The notes beneath the pieces are model-generated. The model worked only from the letters and a program-made list of their open reading frames with translations, did no database searches and was not told the DNA's origin. DNA of 64,000 nucleotides from Rhizobium sp. R711 (lineage in GTDB: Bacteria > Pseudomonadota > Alphaproteobacteria > Rhizobiales > Rhizobiaceae): NCBI RefSeq assembly GCF_002211365.1, contig NZ_LOKZ01000023.1:62001-126000 (forward strand). The letters run 5' to 3'. Shown here in pieces: positions 8,578-17,047 of the stretch. The stretch's first letter is position 1. Each line of letters begins with the position of its first letter. The position numbers and the translations under genes are program-made.

Positions 8578-10343
8578 GCGAGCCACAAGCAAACCCACAG
8601 GTTCTGACACCGCTCGTCGATGGACAGCTTCGTTCAACGGAAGCGTTGCTCGTTCCCTTCATGGCTCCGCGCCTGCAGGGCGACTGCCGGCCGACGGGCA
8701 AGCTCGAGCTTTCGCTATGGGGCTCCGGCAAACTGGCAAATCTGACATTTACCGGATGGAACGCCCCGTTTACCTATGCCCCGAACCGCATTGAAGCGGA
8801 TGGTGGTGGGCTCTATGTGGCCCAATCGGCGCCAGCAGTTTTCCTGAAGGGCGCAAGGCTCAGGACCTTTATTCCCACCAGGCGCTGCGCCTGGTGGGGC
8901 AGCGTGGCGAAACGCGAACCGGTGGAGCGGCAGGGCAATCGCCGCATTGCCCGCACCGGGTGGGGTGTTGCAATCGCCGAGGAGAGATCGAGCGGGATAT
9001 TCGTGACCGCCGGCGCGACGATCGAAGAAGCCGAGACGGCTCTCAAGCTGGACGAGACACAACTGATCTCCGAGGCGCACGCCTATGTGGGGCGCTGTGA
9101 TGCAATGCCGGAGGCGGATCCTTTGATGCGCAGCATGATCTCGCAGAGCCTGCATGCGGCCCTGTCCAGCATACGGCGGGACGAGCATGGCGCCTTTGCC
9201 GGCCTTGCGGCCGGCCAGGCCTATAGCGCGCCGGCTCGTACATACTATCGTGACGGCTATTGGACACTCCAGGCGCTTCTCAGCCTGGAGCCCGAGGCGG
9301 TCCGCGCTCAGATCGATCTTCTCGCACGGGGCGTCCAGCCGAACGGAGAAGCGCCGAGCGGCGTCATCCTGACGGGCAAAGGACAGGCTGAAGCATGGGA
9401 GAAGGTGCGGCAAACGCATCCAAGGATCAAAGAGGAGCACCTTCGGCCCGGAGATTGGTGGAGCGATCACTTCGACAGTCCGCTCTTCTTTATCCTGACG
9501 ATCGGAGACTATATCAGGGCAACCGGTGACCGTGCCCCCCTTTCTCTCTATTGGGACAAGGTGGTGACCATCTTCAATCGCTATTGCGGCTTTGACGGGG
9601 CATCAAATGGCTTGCCGATGAAGCCACGGCACGACCGCGACTGGGCCGATAACGTCTACCGCCATGGCTACGTTGCCTATGACCTCGGCTTGTGGATCGG
9701 CGCGCTCGACGTCATTGCCCAGCATGGCTCGTCGCTTGATCAGGCAGTTGCATCAAGTGCGGCTGCCAAGGCACAACAGGCGCGCGCTTCGTTGGACGAG
9801 GCGCTGTTACAGCCGAGCGGCACCTACGCAGACTACGGAACAAAGTCGGATTTCGTCGAGGATCACCTGACGCTTGACAGCTTGACGCTGCTTCGTTTCA
9901 AAGCAGTCTCCGTTGAGAGAGCAAGGAGCGTGCTCACCCGCGTCCGGGAGACCCTGGAAAGCCGCAACAACAGCCAACAGCCCTACGGCGACTGGGGCGT
10001 TCTTTGCGCCTTCCCTCCATTCAAGCGTGCGAAAGATACCCGTGAGAAGTCCTATTTCGCCTACCGCTACCATAATGGTTCGGATTGGCCCTATCTTTCG
10101 GGCCTTTATGCGGAGCAACTGCTAAACTATGGCATGGATGGCGCGGACTACCCGCTTTTGCGCTGGTGGAAGACCTGCCTCGAGGAGGGCTGGGTGGGCG
10201 CTGTCGAATATTTCTCACCTCCCTGGGGGCGCGGCTCGCTGCTTCAGGGATGGAGCAGCATGCCGGCAGCTGTAGCACTTTCCTGCAAGGACAAATTGCC
10301 TTCATCGATCCGACCGGTGATGGCTGGACACCAGAAGATATAA
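8574..10343 (+). CDS. six-hairpin glycosidase-like protein (amylo-alpha-1,6-glucosidase/rhamnosidase-like fold)
   Basis: A 589-residue protein without a signal peptide. The C-terminal two thirds look like an (alpha/alpha)6-barrel glycosidase: TYYRDGYWTLQALLSLEP, GVQPNGEAPSGV, WWSDHFDSPLFFIL, PMKPRHDRDWADN and PYGDWGVLCAF carry the Asp/Glu/Trp-rich signatures of that fold. It probably cleaves an imported oligosaccharide in the cytoplasm. The last readable family-like segment is LLQGWSSMPAA near residue 562. The final 20 or so residues run toward an IS481 remnant, so the native C-terminus may have been replaced. It is coupled by 4-nt overlap to the upstream ROK kinase-like gene. Confidence 0.75.
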   Translation: MSEPQANPQVLTPLVDGQLRSTEALLVPFMAPRLQGDCRPTGKLELSLWGSGKLANLTFTGWNAPFTYAPNRIEADGGGLYVAQSAPAVFLKGARLRTFIPTRRCAWWGSVAKREPVERQGNRRIARTGWGVAIAEERSSGIFVTAGATIEEAETALKLDETQLISEAHAYVGRCDAMPEADPLMRSMISQSLHAALSSIRRDEHGAFAGLAAGQAYSAPARTYYRDGYWTLQALLSLEPEAVRAQIDLLARGVQPNGEAPSGVILTGKGQAEAWEKVRQTHPRIKEEHLRPGDWWSDHFDSPLFFILTIGDYIRATGDRAPLSLYWDKVVTIFNRYCGFDGASNGLPMKPRHDRDWADNVYRHGYVAYDLGLWIGALDVIAQHGSSLDQAVASSAAAKAQQARASLDEALLQPSGTYADYGTKSDFVEDHLTLDSLTLLRFKAVSVERARSVLTRVRETLESRNNSQQPYGDWGVLCAFPPFKRAKDTREKSYFAYRYHNGSDWPYLSGLYAEQLLNYGMDGADYPLLRWWKTCLEEGWVGAVEYFSPPWGRGSLLQGWSSMPAAVALSCKDKLPSSIRPVMAGHQKI

Positions 10344-10344
10344 A

Positions 10345-10690
10345 GATCATGCGCCGGGACAACGCGCCCTTTCGCTACCATTCGTTCGAACTGGCATGTG
10401 CTGATCTCGATATCGAGCATCGCCTGACGAAGCCACCGCATCCATGGACCAATGGTCAGGTGGAACGGATGGTTCCCATCATCAAGGACACGACGGTAGA
10501 GCTTTCAAACGAGGACGACGATCAGCGACGCAGGTATATGACCGACTTTATTGACGCCTGCAACTTTGGCCCTCGGCTGAAACCGCGGCGGGGTCGAACA
10601 CCAGACGAATTCGTCTGCAAAATCTGGACAACAAAGCCGCAAGGATCCACAATCGATCCCATCCGTCAAATGTGGGGACTAGACATTTAG
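10345..10690 (+). mobile_element. IS481-family transposase, C-terminal remnant
   Basis: The frame ending at TAG 10688-10690 carries the C-terminal half of an IS481/IS3-like integrase-core transposase: LDIEHRLTKPPHPWTNGQVERM, then FIDACNFGPRLKPRRGRTPDEFVCKIW and DPIRQMWGLDI. The final catalytic glutamate is in NGQVERM. The N-terminal helix-turn-helix and the first Asp residues of the DDE triad are absent, so it cannot transpose. It directly abuts the glycosidase gene, and no terminal inverted repeats or target duplication could be identified by eye. Confidence 0.85.
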
Positions 10691-10703
10691 GTTTCCCCGA
10701 CTG

Positions 10704-10728
10704 GCCGCCCCCAGGGGCGGCTTTTTTT
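10704..10728 (+). terminator. rho-independent terminator
   Basis: A 7-bp GC stem, GCCGCCC-CCAG-GGGCGGC (10704-10721), is followed by seven T (10722-10728). It lies just after the transposase remnant and ends plus-strand transcription from the glycosidase unit before the oppositely oriented permease genes. Confidence 0.85.
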
Positions 10729-10794
10729 GTCGGAGTGTCACGGTCAAAAAGCCGCCTTGAGGACGGGTCTTGACGTTTGCTCGGAGGCGCAATC

Positions 10795-11613
10795 CTATTC
10801 CTTTGTCGCGCCCGCCATCAGGCCGCTCATCAGCATGCGCTGCAATGCCGTAAACATCACAAGAACGGGCAGCACCGACAGCACCGACATGGACAAAAGC
10901 CGCGGCCAGTTGATACCGAAGCGCCCGACAGTATTGGCAAGTGCTACCTGGACAGTCCATTTATCCTGATCGCTGATGATGAGGAATGGCCAGAGATAGT
11001 CGTTCCAGCGCCATACGAGATTGAAGGCCAGCAGCGTGCCGATTGCGGGTATGGCAAGCGGTACAATGATCCGCCACAGGATTCGCCACTCCGGGGTCCC
11101 GTCAAGGCGCGCCGCCTCCAGAAGACTGTCTGGAATGTTGGTGATGTATTGGCGCATGAGGAAAACTCCGGTCGGGGTTGCCGCCGGCGCGATAATAATG
11201 CCTGCCAAAGTATCAAGAAGATTGAGATCCCGCAGCACCAGAAAGACCGGAATCATGACGATCTGCAGCGGCACCATCAGCGACGACATGATGAGCAGGA
11301 AGAAAAGCGTATCTCCCTTGAACCTGAACTTCGCGAGCGCATAGCCGGCCATGACGCTGATGGTGACCGAAAGAAACGCCGAGAGCACTGAGACAACGGC
11401 GGAATTGCGAAAGAAAACAAGAAACTTCGCGCGCGACACGGTGTCGATGAAGTTCTGCAGCGTCGGCTGCGCCGGAAAAATGGTCGGCGGCCACTGGAAG
11501 ATCTCCTGCTGCGACTTCAACGACGACAGGAACAGCCAGGCCGGCGGCATCACGAAGACGAACAGCGTCAGCGCAACGAAGATCAATCGCCAGGGCGTGT
11601 AGATGCGCGTCAT
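10795..11613 (-). CDS. carbohydrate ABC transporter permease, MalG type
   Basis: A 272-residue inner-membrane permease with six predicted hydrophobic segments. The EAA loop near residues 183-202 includes LLEAARLDGTPEWRILWRII, typical of CUT1 MalG-like subunits that dock on the MalK ATPase. The C-terminal LMSGLMAGATKE resembles the G.TxG/GA.KG end of this family. It overlaps the upstream MalF-type gene by 4 nt (ATGA) and is the last gene of the binding protein-permease-permease operon read leftward. Substrate inferred from context: a plant-derived oligosaccharide. Confidence 0.92.
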   Translation of the reverse strand: MTRIYTPWRLIFVALTLFVFVMPPAWLFLSSLKSQQEIFQWPPTIFPAQPTLQNFIDTVSRAKFLVFFRNSAVVSVLSAFLSVTISVMAGYALAKFRFKGDTLFFLLIMSSLMVPLQIVMIPVFLVLRDLNLLDTLAGIIIAPAATPTGVFLMRQYITNIPDSLLEAARLDGTPEWRILWRIIVPLAIPAIGTLLAFNLVWRWNDYLWPFLIISDQDKWTVQVALANTVGRFGINWPRLLSMSVLSVLPVLVMFTALQRMLMSGLMAGATKE

Positions 11614-12563
11614 TTTTCACCCCGCGATATGCGTAGCTGGAAGATCGTCAGAAGCAACAGGATGATGAACAACACCATGGACTGGGCGGCCGCGACACCG
11701 GCCTGCATGGGCTTCTGGAAGGCAGTGTCGTAGATTGTCTGAATGAGATAGACGGTCGCCTTGCCTGGACCGCCGCCGGTCAAGGAAACGACGAGTTCAT
11801 AGACCTTGAAGGCCTCGATCGAGGACAGCACCAAAACGACTGCCAGCGTCGGCTTGAGGAGCGGAAGGGTGATATGGGTGAACTGCCGCCACTTGCTGGT
11901 GCCGTCGATCGAGGCGGCTTCGTAATAGTCGATGGAAATTGCCGTCAAGCCGGCGATGAAGATCATCATATTGAACCCGGCTTGCGCCCAGACCCAGGCT
12001 ATTACGACGGCGACCTGGGCCATCGTGTCCTGCTCCAGCCATGGCACTGGGGCAATTCCGACCAGCGAGAGCAGGTAGTTGACCAGGCCGTTGTTGAGTC
12101 CGAAGAGCCACCGCCAGGCAACTCCGATGATCAGCAGGCTGATCATGGAAGGGAAAAAGACAATTGTGCGCACGACCGCAAAAAGCTTGGTCTGGGGCGA
12201 CAGAAGAAGAGCCAGCGCCAACGAGACGACAATGTTCAGCGGCACTGCAATGACAACGAAAAGGACTGTCTTGAGCAATGAATTCTGGAAATCGGCATTG
12301 CTTAGGAGCCCAACGAAGTTTTCCAGCCCGATATATTGCGGAATGGTACTTGGCACCTGTGGAACAACGACCACGCCGCGCTTGAAAAAGGCCATGAACA
12401 GACCCTGCACCAGCGGATAGAGCGTGAAGGTGACGAGGAGTGCCAATGTGGGCAGCATGAGCAGGTACGGCCAACTTAGGCTCGCCAGGCTGCCTCGCAG
12501 GCCTTTCGGCACCGGGTGGGAACCCGGTGCCGGACGGCTATCTTCCAGCATGGCCGTCGTCAT
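11610..12563 (-). CDS. carbohydrate ABC transporter permease, MalF type
   Basis: A 317-residue CUT1 permease. After a cytoplasmic N-terminus the first hydrophobic segment spans about residues 30-54, with further segments and an EAA motif (YYEAASIDGTSKWRQFTHI) around residues 212-230. It forms the heterodimeric channel with the MalG-type protein. Its start overlaps the stop of the substrate-binding gene by 4 nt, so binding protein and both permeases form one tight operon transcribed leftward from the 13.8-14.0 kb control region. No ATPase gene is in this operon. Confidence 0.93.
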   Translation of the reverse strand: MTTAMLEDSRPAPGSHPVPKGLRGSLASLSWPYLLMLPTLALLVTFTLYPLVQGLFMAFFKRGVVVVPQVPSTIPQYIGLENFVGLLSNADFQNSLLKTVLFVVIAVPLNIVVSLALALLLSPQTKLFAVVRTIVFFPSMISLLIIGVAWRWLFGLNNGLVNYLLSLVGIAPVPWLEQDTMAQVAVVIAWVWAQAGFNMMIFIAGLTAISIDYYEAASIDGTSKWRQFTHITLPLLKPTLAVVLVLSSIEAFKVYELVVSLTGGGPGKATVYLIQTIYDTAFQKPMQAGVAAAQSMVLFIILLLLTIFQLRISRGEK

Positions 12564-13801
12564 TTTCCGGCCTCAAGCGAGGCATCGGCTGCCTTCTTGA
12601 TCTGCGATACGGCGTCTGCGGAGGAGATCTGGCCAGCGACGGCCTGAGTAACGGCGGTCTTCACCGTACCCCAGACAGCCTGCATTTGCGGCCAGGCCTG
12701 GTCGGTTGCCGCGTAGGCTGGGCTGGCGTTCAGCTCGTTCTGCATTGCCTTGATCGCTTCGGTCGCCGCCGGATTGTCATACTTGACGGCAGGCGCCTTC
12801 AGATTGGCCGGGATCATGCCGAAGGTCTTGGCATACTGGGCCTGAATGTCCGGCGACGTGATCCATTTGATGAACTCAACTGCTTCCGGAAGGTGCTGGC
12901 TCGTATTGAAGGCCACAATATAGTCGCCGCCGTAGATCGACGACGCAACGGTGCCGCGCGGTGTCGGGCCGGCCTGCCACGCAAAATGAGCATTGTCGGC
13001 CAATCCGGCGATTTGCCAGCTTCCCGACATATAAGCTACAGCCTGACCGGCTGTGAAGATTTCCTTCGGATTGTCGGAGCTTGCGCCGGACCAAAGACCG
13101 GGCGGCATCGCAGCCTTGGTGATGTCGATGAACTTGTCGAGCGTGCTCGTCCACGCTGCCTCGTCCATAATCACCTTGACTGGTTCTTTCTCGGTATAGA
13201 TGTGATTGCCGTACTGGTACTCGTGAACGATCCAGCGACTGGCCGAGACGTCCCATACCAGAGGATAACGGGTCCCTGACTTTTCGGCGACTTCCTTGAT
13301 CTTCGGAATGAATTCATCCCAGGTCCAGCCGGTCGCCTGATCCGGGATCGCAACGCCGGCCTTCTTGAAGGCATCGGCGTTCAGAAAGATGCCGGTCGAG
13401 GTTACGCGCAGCGGCGCGGCGATGACCTTGTCGCCGAGCTTGGCGCCGTCGCCCCAGCCTTTTACGAAGTCCTTGATCCAGTCAGGACCGATCTCCTTGC
13501 TGAGATCGACGAGGAATGGACGGATGACCGGTTCCATCGATGAGGTCAGTGACAAATCCGGCATGATGCCTGATGCCGCATATTGTTGGAATTTCTGGAT
13601 CATTCCATCATACGGAGTGATTTCGAGATCGAACGTGGTATCGGGATGCAGCTTGGTATATTGTTCAAGCAGGGCACGCGTGTTGGCCTCTTCCTGGTCG
13701 TTGTCGACGTACCAGACGATCTTTAGTTCGGATGCTGCCGCCAGCGAGATCGTCATCGCCATTGCAGCTGCTGTCATCATCAATGTCTTGAGCGGTTTCA
13801 T
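12560..13801 (-). CDS. carbohydrate ABC transporter substrate-binding protein
   Basis: A 413-residue periplasmic solute-binding protein (family 1, MalE/UgpB-like). The signal peptide spans about residues 1-23, with a Lys start, a long Met/Ala-rich core and a likely cut near AAAS. The mature part contains typical family-1 features such as KFQQYAASGIMPDL and PLVWDVSA. It is the first gene of the leftward operon with the MalF and MalG permeases. Two palindromes matching the module operator (13884-13902 and 13956-13974) separate it from the divergent GH28 gene, so both are probably induced together. Confidence 0.92.
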   Translation of the reverse strand: MKPLKTLMMTAAAMAMTISLAAASELKIVWYVDNDQEEANTRALLEQYTKLHPDTTFDLEITPYDGMIQKFQQYAASGIMPDLSLTSSMEPVIRPFLVDLSKEIGPDWIKDFVKGWGDGAKLGDKVIAAPLRVTSTGIFLNADAFKKAGVAIPDQATGWTWDEFIPKIKEVAEKSGTRYPLVWDVSASRWIVHEYQYGNHIYTEKEPVKVIMDEAAWTSTLDKFIDITKAAMPPGLWSGASSDNPKEIFTAGQAVAYMSGSWQIAGLADNAHFAWQAGPTPRGTVASSIYGGDYIVAFNTSQHLPEAVEFIKWITSPDIQAQYAKTFGMIPANLKAPAVKYDNPAATEAIKAMQNELNASPAYAATDQAWPQMQAVWGTVKTAVTQAVAGQISSADAVSQIKKAADASLEAGK

Positions 13802-13883
13802 AGGGTTCCCCTTCTTGGCTCCTCACTTTTCACGAACTCTGCGAACGATCGGCCCATAATTCACTCCCACTGGGCGGACATTT

Positions 13884-13902
13884 GTTCGTAACCATGACGA
13901 AT
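13884..13902. promoter_or_regulatory. putative ROK operator (sugar-binding protein side)
   Basis: GTTCGTAA-CCA-TGACGAAT follows the 19-bp pattern of the module with slight arm mismatch. It lies about 85 nt upstream of the binding-protein start and is a plausible repressor site for the transport operon. Confidence 0.6.
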
Positions 13903-13955
13903 TAAATACGAGTTTTCGGCGGAGTCAACACAAACAAACTTGCACCGCCGAATTA

Positions 13956-13974
13956 GTTCGTCCTGTTGACGAAT
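13956..13974. promoter_or_regulatory. putative ROK operator (GH28 side)
   Basis: GTTCGTCC-TGT-TGACGAAT is the fourth copy of the module palindrome. It is 45 nt upstream of the GH28 start and 72 nt centre-to-centre from the site at 13884, close to seven helical turns, so looping or cooperative binding is possible. Confidence 0.65.
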
Positions 13975-14018
13975 AAAGTCGTGTACCCTAGTTAGTGAAG
14001 AAAATAAGAGGACGCGCA

Positions 14019-15320
14019 ATGGATATTTCCGTCGAACCAAATGACGCTGATCTGCAGCCATACATAGACAGACTGGCTGCCGTCGGCGGGGGAACGCTTC
14101 TGTTGCAAGCGGGCCGGCATGTTTCGGGGCCGATCCGGCTTCGCAGCGGCATAACCTTGTCTCTTGATACAGGCTCAACGCTCGAGTTCGTTCCAGACTA
14201 TCAGCTTTATGCCCGAAACTCGGTAAGCGTCATCGCGGAGGGATCCGATCGCGCATATATCGTGGCGCAGGACGTCGATAACATTGCGATCCTTGGCAAA
14301 GGGAAGATTGTTGGGTCGGCATCCGCCTTCAACACCGGCTTCGACGAGACCGTCGGCACCTACACACCGAACGAGAAGCGCCCAAGGGTCATTGTGCTCG
14401 AAGATTGCAGCAACATCAGGCTCGAGGGCGTCACCATCGAGGAATCCCCGATGTGGACTGTTCACCTCGTCCGCTGCAATGATGTGATCATCACTGGCAT
14501 AAAGGTGCTCAATAATCGGCAACTCCCGAACACGGACGGTGTCGTTATCGACAGCTGCGTCGACGTTGCAGTGAGTAAAGTCGTCATCAGCACGGCTGAC
14601 GACGGCATCTGCCTTAAGACCAGTCGGAGCGAAAAGGGCACCGGACGTTGCGAGAATGTCGACGTCTCGGATTGCCTCGTCGAAAGCAATAGCTGTGCGT
14701 TAAAGATCGGCACTGAGAGCTTTGGCGACATCCGCAATGTTCGGTTCATGCGCTCCAAAGTGCAAGAATCGAATCGAGCGCTCGGCATTTTCTCGCGCGA
14801 CGGCGGAACCATCGAAAACGTGGTCTTCTCGGATATCGAGATGGACTGCCACGAGACGGTCGATGGCTTCTGGGGCTCAGGGGAGCCGCTAACGATTACC
14901 CAGCTTGATCGGCGCCCGGAGGTTCCTGCTGGCGTCGTCAGGAATGTCAGCGTCGAAAACCTCAAAGGTCGCAGCCACGGCCCGATCAACTTCTTCGCAG
15001 AGCGAAGCGGTGGGATCGCCGGAATAACCCTGCGCAACGTGCAATTGACGATCCAGGAAGGCCCACTGGGAACCGCCAGGCAATATGACCTGCGTCCCAC
15101 GAATGCCGACCTGTCCCCACCCAAGGGCATCGAGGGTCGAGGTAATGCCTGGCTGCGCGGCACCGATGGAAGGATAATCGGCCTGGTCGATTATCCGGGA
15201 GGCATGCCCGCCGTCTTTGCGCATAATACGTCAGACCTCATACTGGAGGGCCTTGATGTCGTGCGTCCGGCCCCCCTTCCAAAAGGCTGGAACAGCATGG
15301 CCCTTTGCATTAACGACTGA
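14019..15320 (+). CDS. GH28 family glycosidase (polygalacturonase-like), cytoplasmic
   Basis: A 433-residue right-handed beta-helix enzyme. The GH28 catalytic motifs are readable: NTDGV (about residue 170) and ADDGICLK (about 192), followed by CALKIGTES and NRALGIFSRDGG, which occupy the usual His and Arg/Lys motif positions. The classical G-H-G histidine segment is not seen, so substrate or mechanism may differ from plant-type polygalacturonases. There is no signal peptide, so it should act inside the cell on imported oligosaccharide. The ATG at 14019 is chosen for AGAGGA 7 nt upstream. It is divergent from the sugar-binding protein and controlled by the operator at 13956. Confidence 0.85.
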   Translation: MDISVEPNDADLQPYIDRLAAVGGGTLLLQAGRHVSGPIRLRSGITLSLDTGSTLEFVPDYQLYARNSVSVIAEGSDRAYIVAQDVDNIAILGKGKIVGSASAFNTGFDETVGTYTPNEKRPRVIVLEDCSNIRLEGVTIEESPMWTVHLVRCNDVIITGIKVLNNRQLPNTDGVVIDSCVDVAVSKVVISTADDGICLKTSRSEKGTGRCENVDVSDCLVESNSCALKIGTESFGDIRNVRFMRSKVQESNRALGIFSRDGGTIENVVFSDIEMDCHETVDGFWGSGEPLTITQLDRRPEVPAGVVRNVSVENLKGRSHGPINFFAERSGGIAGITLRNVQLTIQEGPLGTARQYDLRPTNADLSPPKGIEGRGNAWLRGTDGRIIGLVDYPGGMPAVFAHNTSDLILEGLDVVRPAPLPKGWNSMALCIND

Positions 15321-15341
15321 ACGCCGCGCCGCTCATCGTGA

Positions 15342-16253
15342 TCATTCGTTCCTTAAGGCTCTACGCAGACGGTGAATATGCCCAGCGCCGATCCCACAAC
15401 AACCGCCGACCATGGTTGCGCCGGCCTCCACCCATGAACAGGCAAAGCGCGAATAGATGTCGTCGTCAAGGTCGCTCCGGGTCTTATGAAGGCCTTGGTT
15501 GGCCGCAGCATCTGCTTGCTCGCCTTCGAAAGCATTCGCATATACGCCTATTTTGATGGGCGAGGCGTGAGCCTTGAGGATCTGGGCTGCCGCGTCGACG
15601 GCCGCGCGCATGACTTCAGGCTTGCTACAGTTGAAGAGGAGCGCCTCAGCACCCGATTGCACCGCCCATGATACAGCCTGCTCGACCAGTTCCCCCGAGC
15701 GCAGTTTTGGCGAGCCACCCCCTGTCTGTGCGGTATCATCGCTCAAGGTGAATGAGATCCAGAAAGGTTTGCCGGTCTTGATGACCGCGGCACGAACGGC
15801 ATCCCCCTCGGCGATGAGGCTCAGTGTTTCGCCGAGCCAGATATCAACAAAAGGTGCGAGATTTTGCACGAATACAGCGAGATAGTCCTGTACCCGCAAA
15901 GGGTCAAAATTTTGCGGTTCATAGGAGCCGAAGATTGGCGGTAGCGATCCGGCAACCAGGACCTTGCGATCGCTGCAGGCATCGGCAGCCTCACGGGCAA
16001 GCGTCCCCGAGCGGGCGAGCAATGCAGCGCCCTGCTCCCAAAACCGGTCCTCTCCGATGTGGAATGGCACGAGAGCATAGCTGTTGGTCGTAATGACGTC
16101 GGAGCCGGCGGCAACGAATTCATCATGGACCTTGCGGACAATGTCAGGCGAATCGATGAGCGCAAGAGCCGACCATTCCGGTTGCTTCAACTCTGCGCCA
16201 AGGCGCAGAAGTTCGCGGCTCATGCCGCCGTCGAGGATGCAGACTTTATTCAT
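15342..16253 (-). CDS. homocysteine S-methyltransferase family protein (MmuM-like)
   Basis: A 303-residue zinc-dependent methyltransferase. It opens with ILDGGMSRELLRLG, continues with SDVITTNSYA, and carries the zinc ligands as FNCS (about residue 217) and GGCCGIG near the C-terminus. Members move a methyl group from S-methylmethionine or SAM to homocysteine to form methionine. The ATG at 16253 matches the family N-terminus; in-frame residues upstream do not. It is the last gene of an operon with a complete polar amino-acid ABC transporter, suggesting that the imported solute is the methyl donor or a related sulfur amino acid. Confidence 0.9.
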   Translation of the reverse strand: MNKVCILDGGMSRELLRLGAELKQPEWSALALIDSPDIVRKVHDEFVAAGSDVITTNSYALVPFHIGEDRFWEQGAALLARSGTLAREAADACSDRKVLVAGSLPPIFGSYEPQNFDPLRVQDYLAVFVQNLAPFVDIWLGETLSLIAEGDAVRAAVIKTGKPFWISFTLSDDTAQTGGGSPKLRSGELVEQAVSWAVQSGAEALLFNCSKPEVMRAAVDAAAQILKAHASPIKIGVYANAFEGEQADAAANQGLHKTRSDLDDDIYSRFACSWVEAGATMVGGCCGIGAGHIHRLRRALRNE

Positions 16254-16345
16254 TTGAGCGTTCCGAACCTGGATCAGGGGGTTGTCGGGAGAGAGCGGCA
16301 AACATCCTTACAGCCGCTGGAAGTCGAAAGGACATGTGCCTCTTG

Positions 16346-17035
16346 TTACCGTCGCACTGGCACCTCTGCCTCAAGGCGGCGGAAAAAGCGGGCAATCATG
16401 GCGGTTAGAATGAGATAGAACACCGTCACCACGATCAGTGGCTCATAGACGAGCAATGTGTCCTGTCGGACTTTGGTTGCGACCGCATAGAGATCCATTA
16501 CCGTAACGGTGAAGGCAAGCGGGGTCGCTTTCAACTGCATGACGATTTCACCACCGATTGTTGGCAATGCGATGCGGATGGCCCGTGGCAGCCAGACGCG
16601 CCGGGTCAACGTGAAGCGCGACATTCCGAATGCGCGGCCTGCTTCCAATTCGCCTTTGGGTACAGCAAGCAACGCGCCGCGCAAGATCTCCGCCTCATAG
16701 GCGGCGTAGTTCAAGGTGAAACTGACGGCTGCAAAGAAGAACCCCTCGCGCAGCATGGGCCAGAACAGGCTCTGACGGATACCGGGGATCATCGGGAGCA
16801 GCGAACCGACACCATAGTAGAGAAGCCAGAGCTGGATGAGCAGGGGCGTGCCACGCAAGAAGGTGCAATAGCCCTTGGAAAAATACTTGATGATGGGGCC
16901 CCCGCTTGTCTGCGCAAAGGCAAGGCCGATCGCAAGTGCAAAGCCGAAAACAACCGAAATCACCAGGAGCAGAACGGTCTGCGCGGCACCTGCAAGGAGA
17001 AGCGGCCAATAGGAGGCCATCCATATGAATGTCAT
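16346..17035 (-). CDS. polar amino-acid ABC transporter permease, HisM type
   Basis: A 229-residue permease. The conserved loop runs through ILRGALLAVPKGELEAGRAF and then ALPTIGGEIVMQLKATPLA, as in the HisM/ArtM group. The ATG at 17035 has GAGGAG with 8 nt spacing; a GTG at 17044 is too close to that site. It pairs with the HisQ-type permease just upstream (12-nt gap) to form the channel served by the ATPase at 18598. Confidence 0.93.
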   Translation of the reverse strand: MTFIWMASYWPLLLAGAAQTVLLLVISVVFGFALAIGLAFAQTSGGPIIKYFSKGYCTFLRGTPLLIQLWLLYYGVGSLLPMIPGIRQSLFWPMLREGFFFAAVSFTLNYAAYEAEILRGALLAVPKGELEAGRAFGMSRFTLTRRVWLPRAIRIALPTIGGEIVMQLKATPLAFTVTVMDLYAVATKVRQDTLLVYEPLIVVTVFYLILTAMIARFFRRLEAEVPVRR

Positions 17036-17047
17036 GCTGTGCACTCC

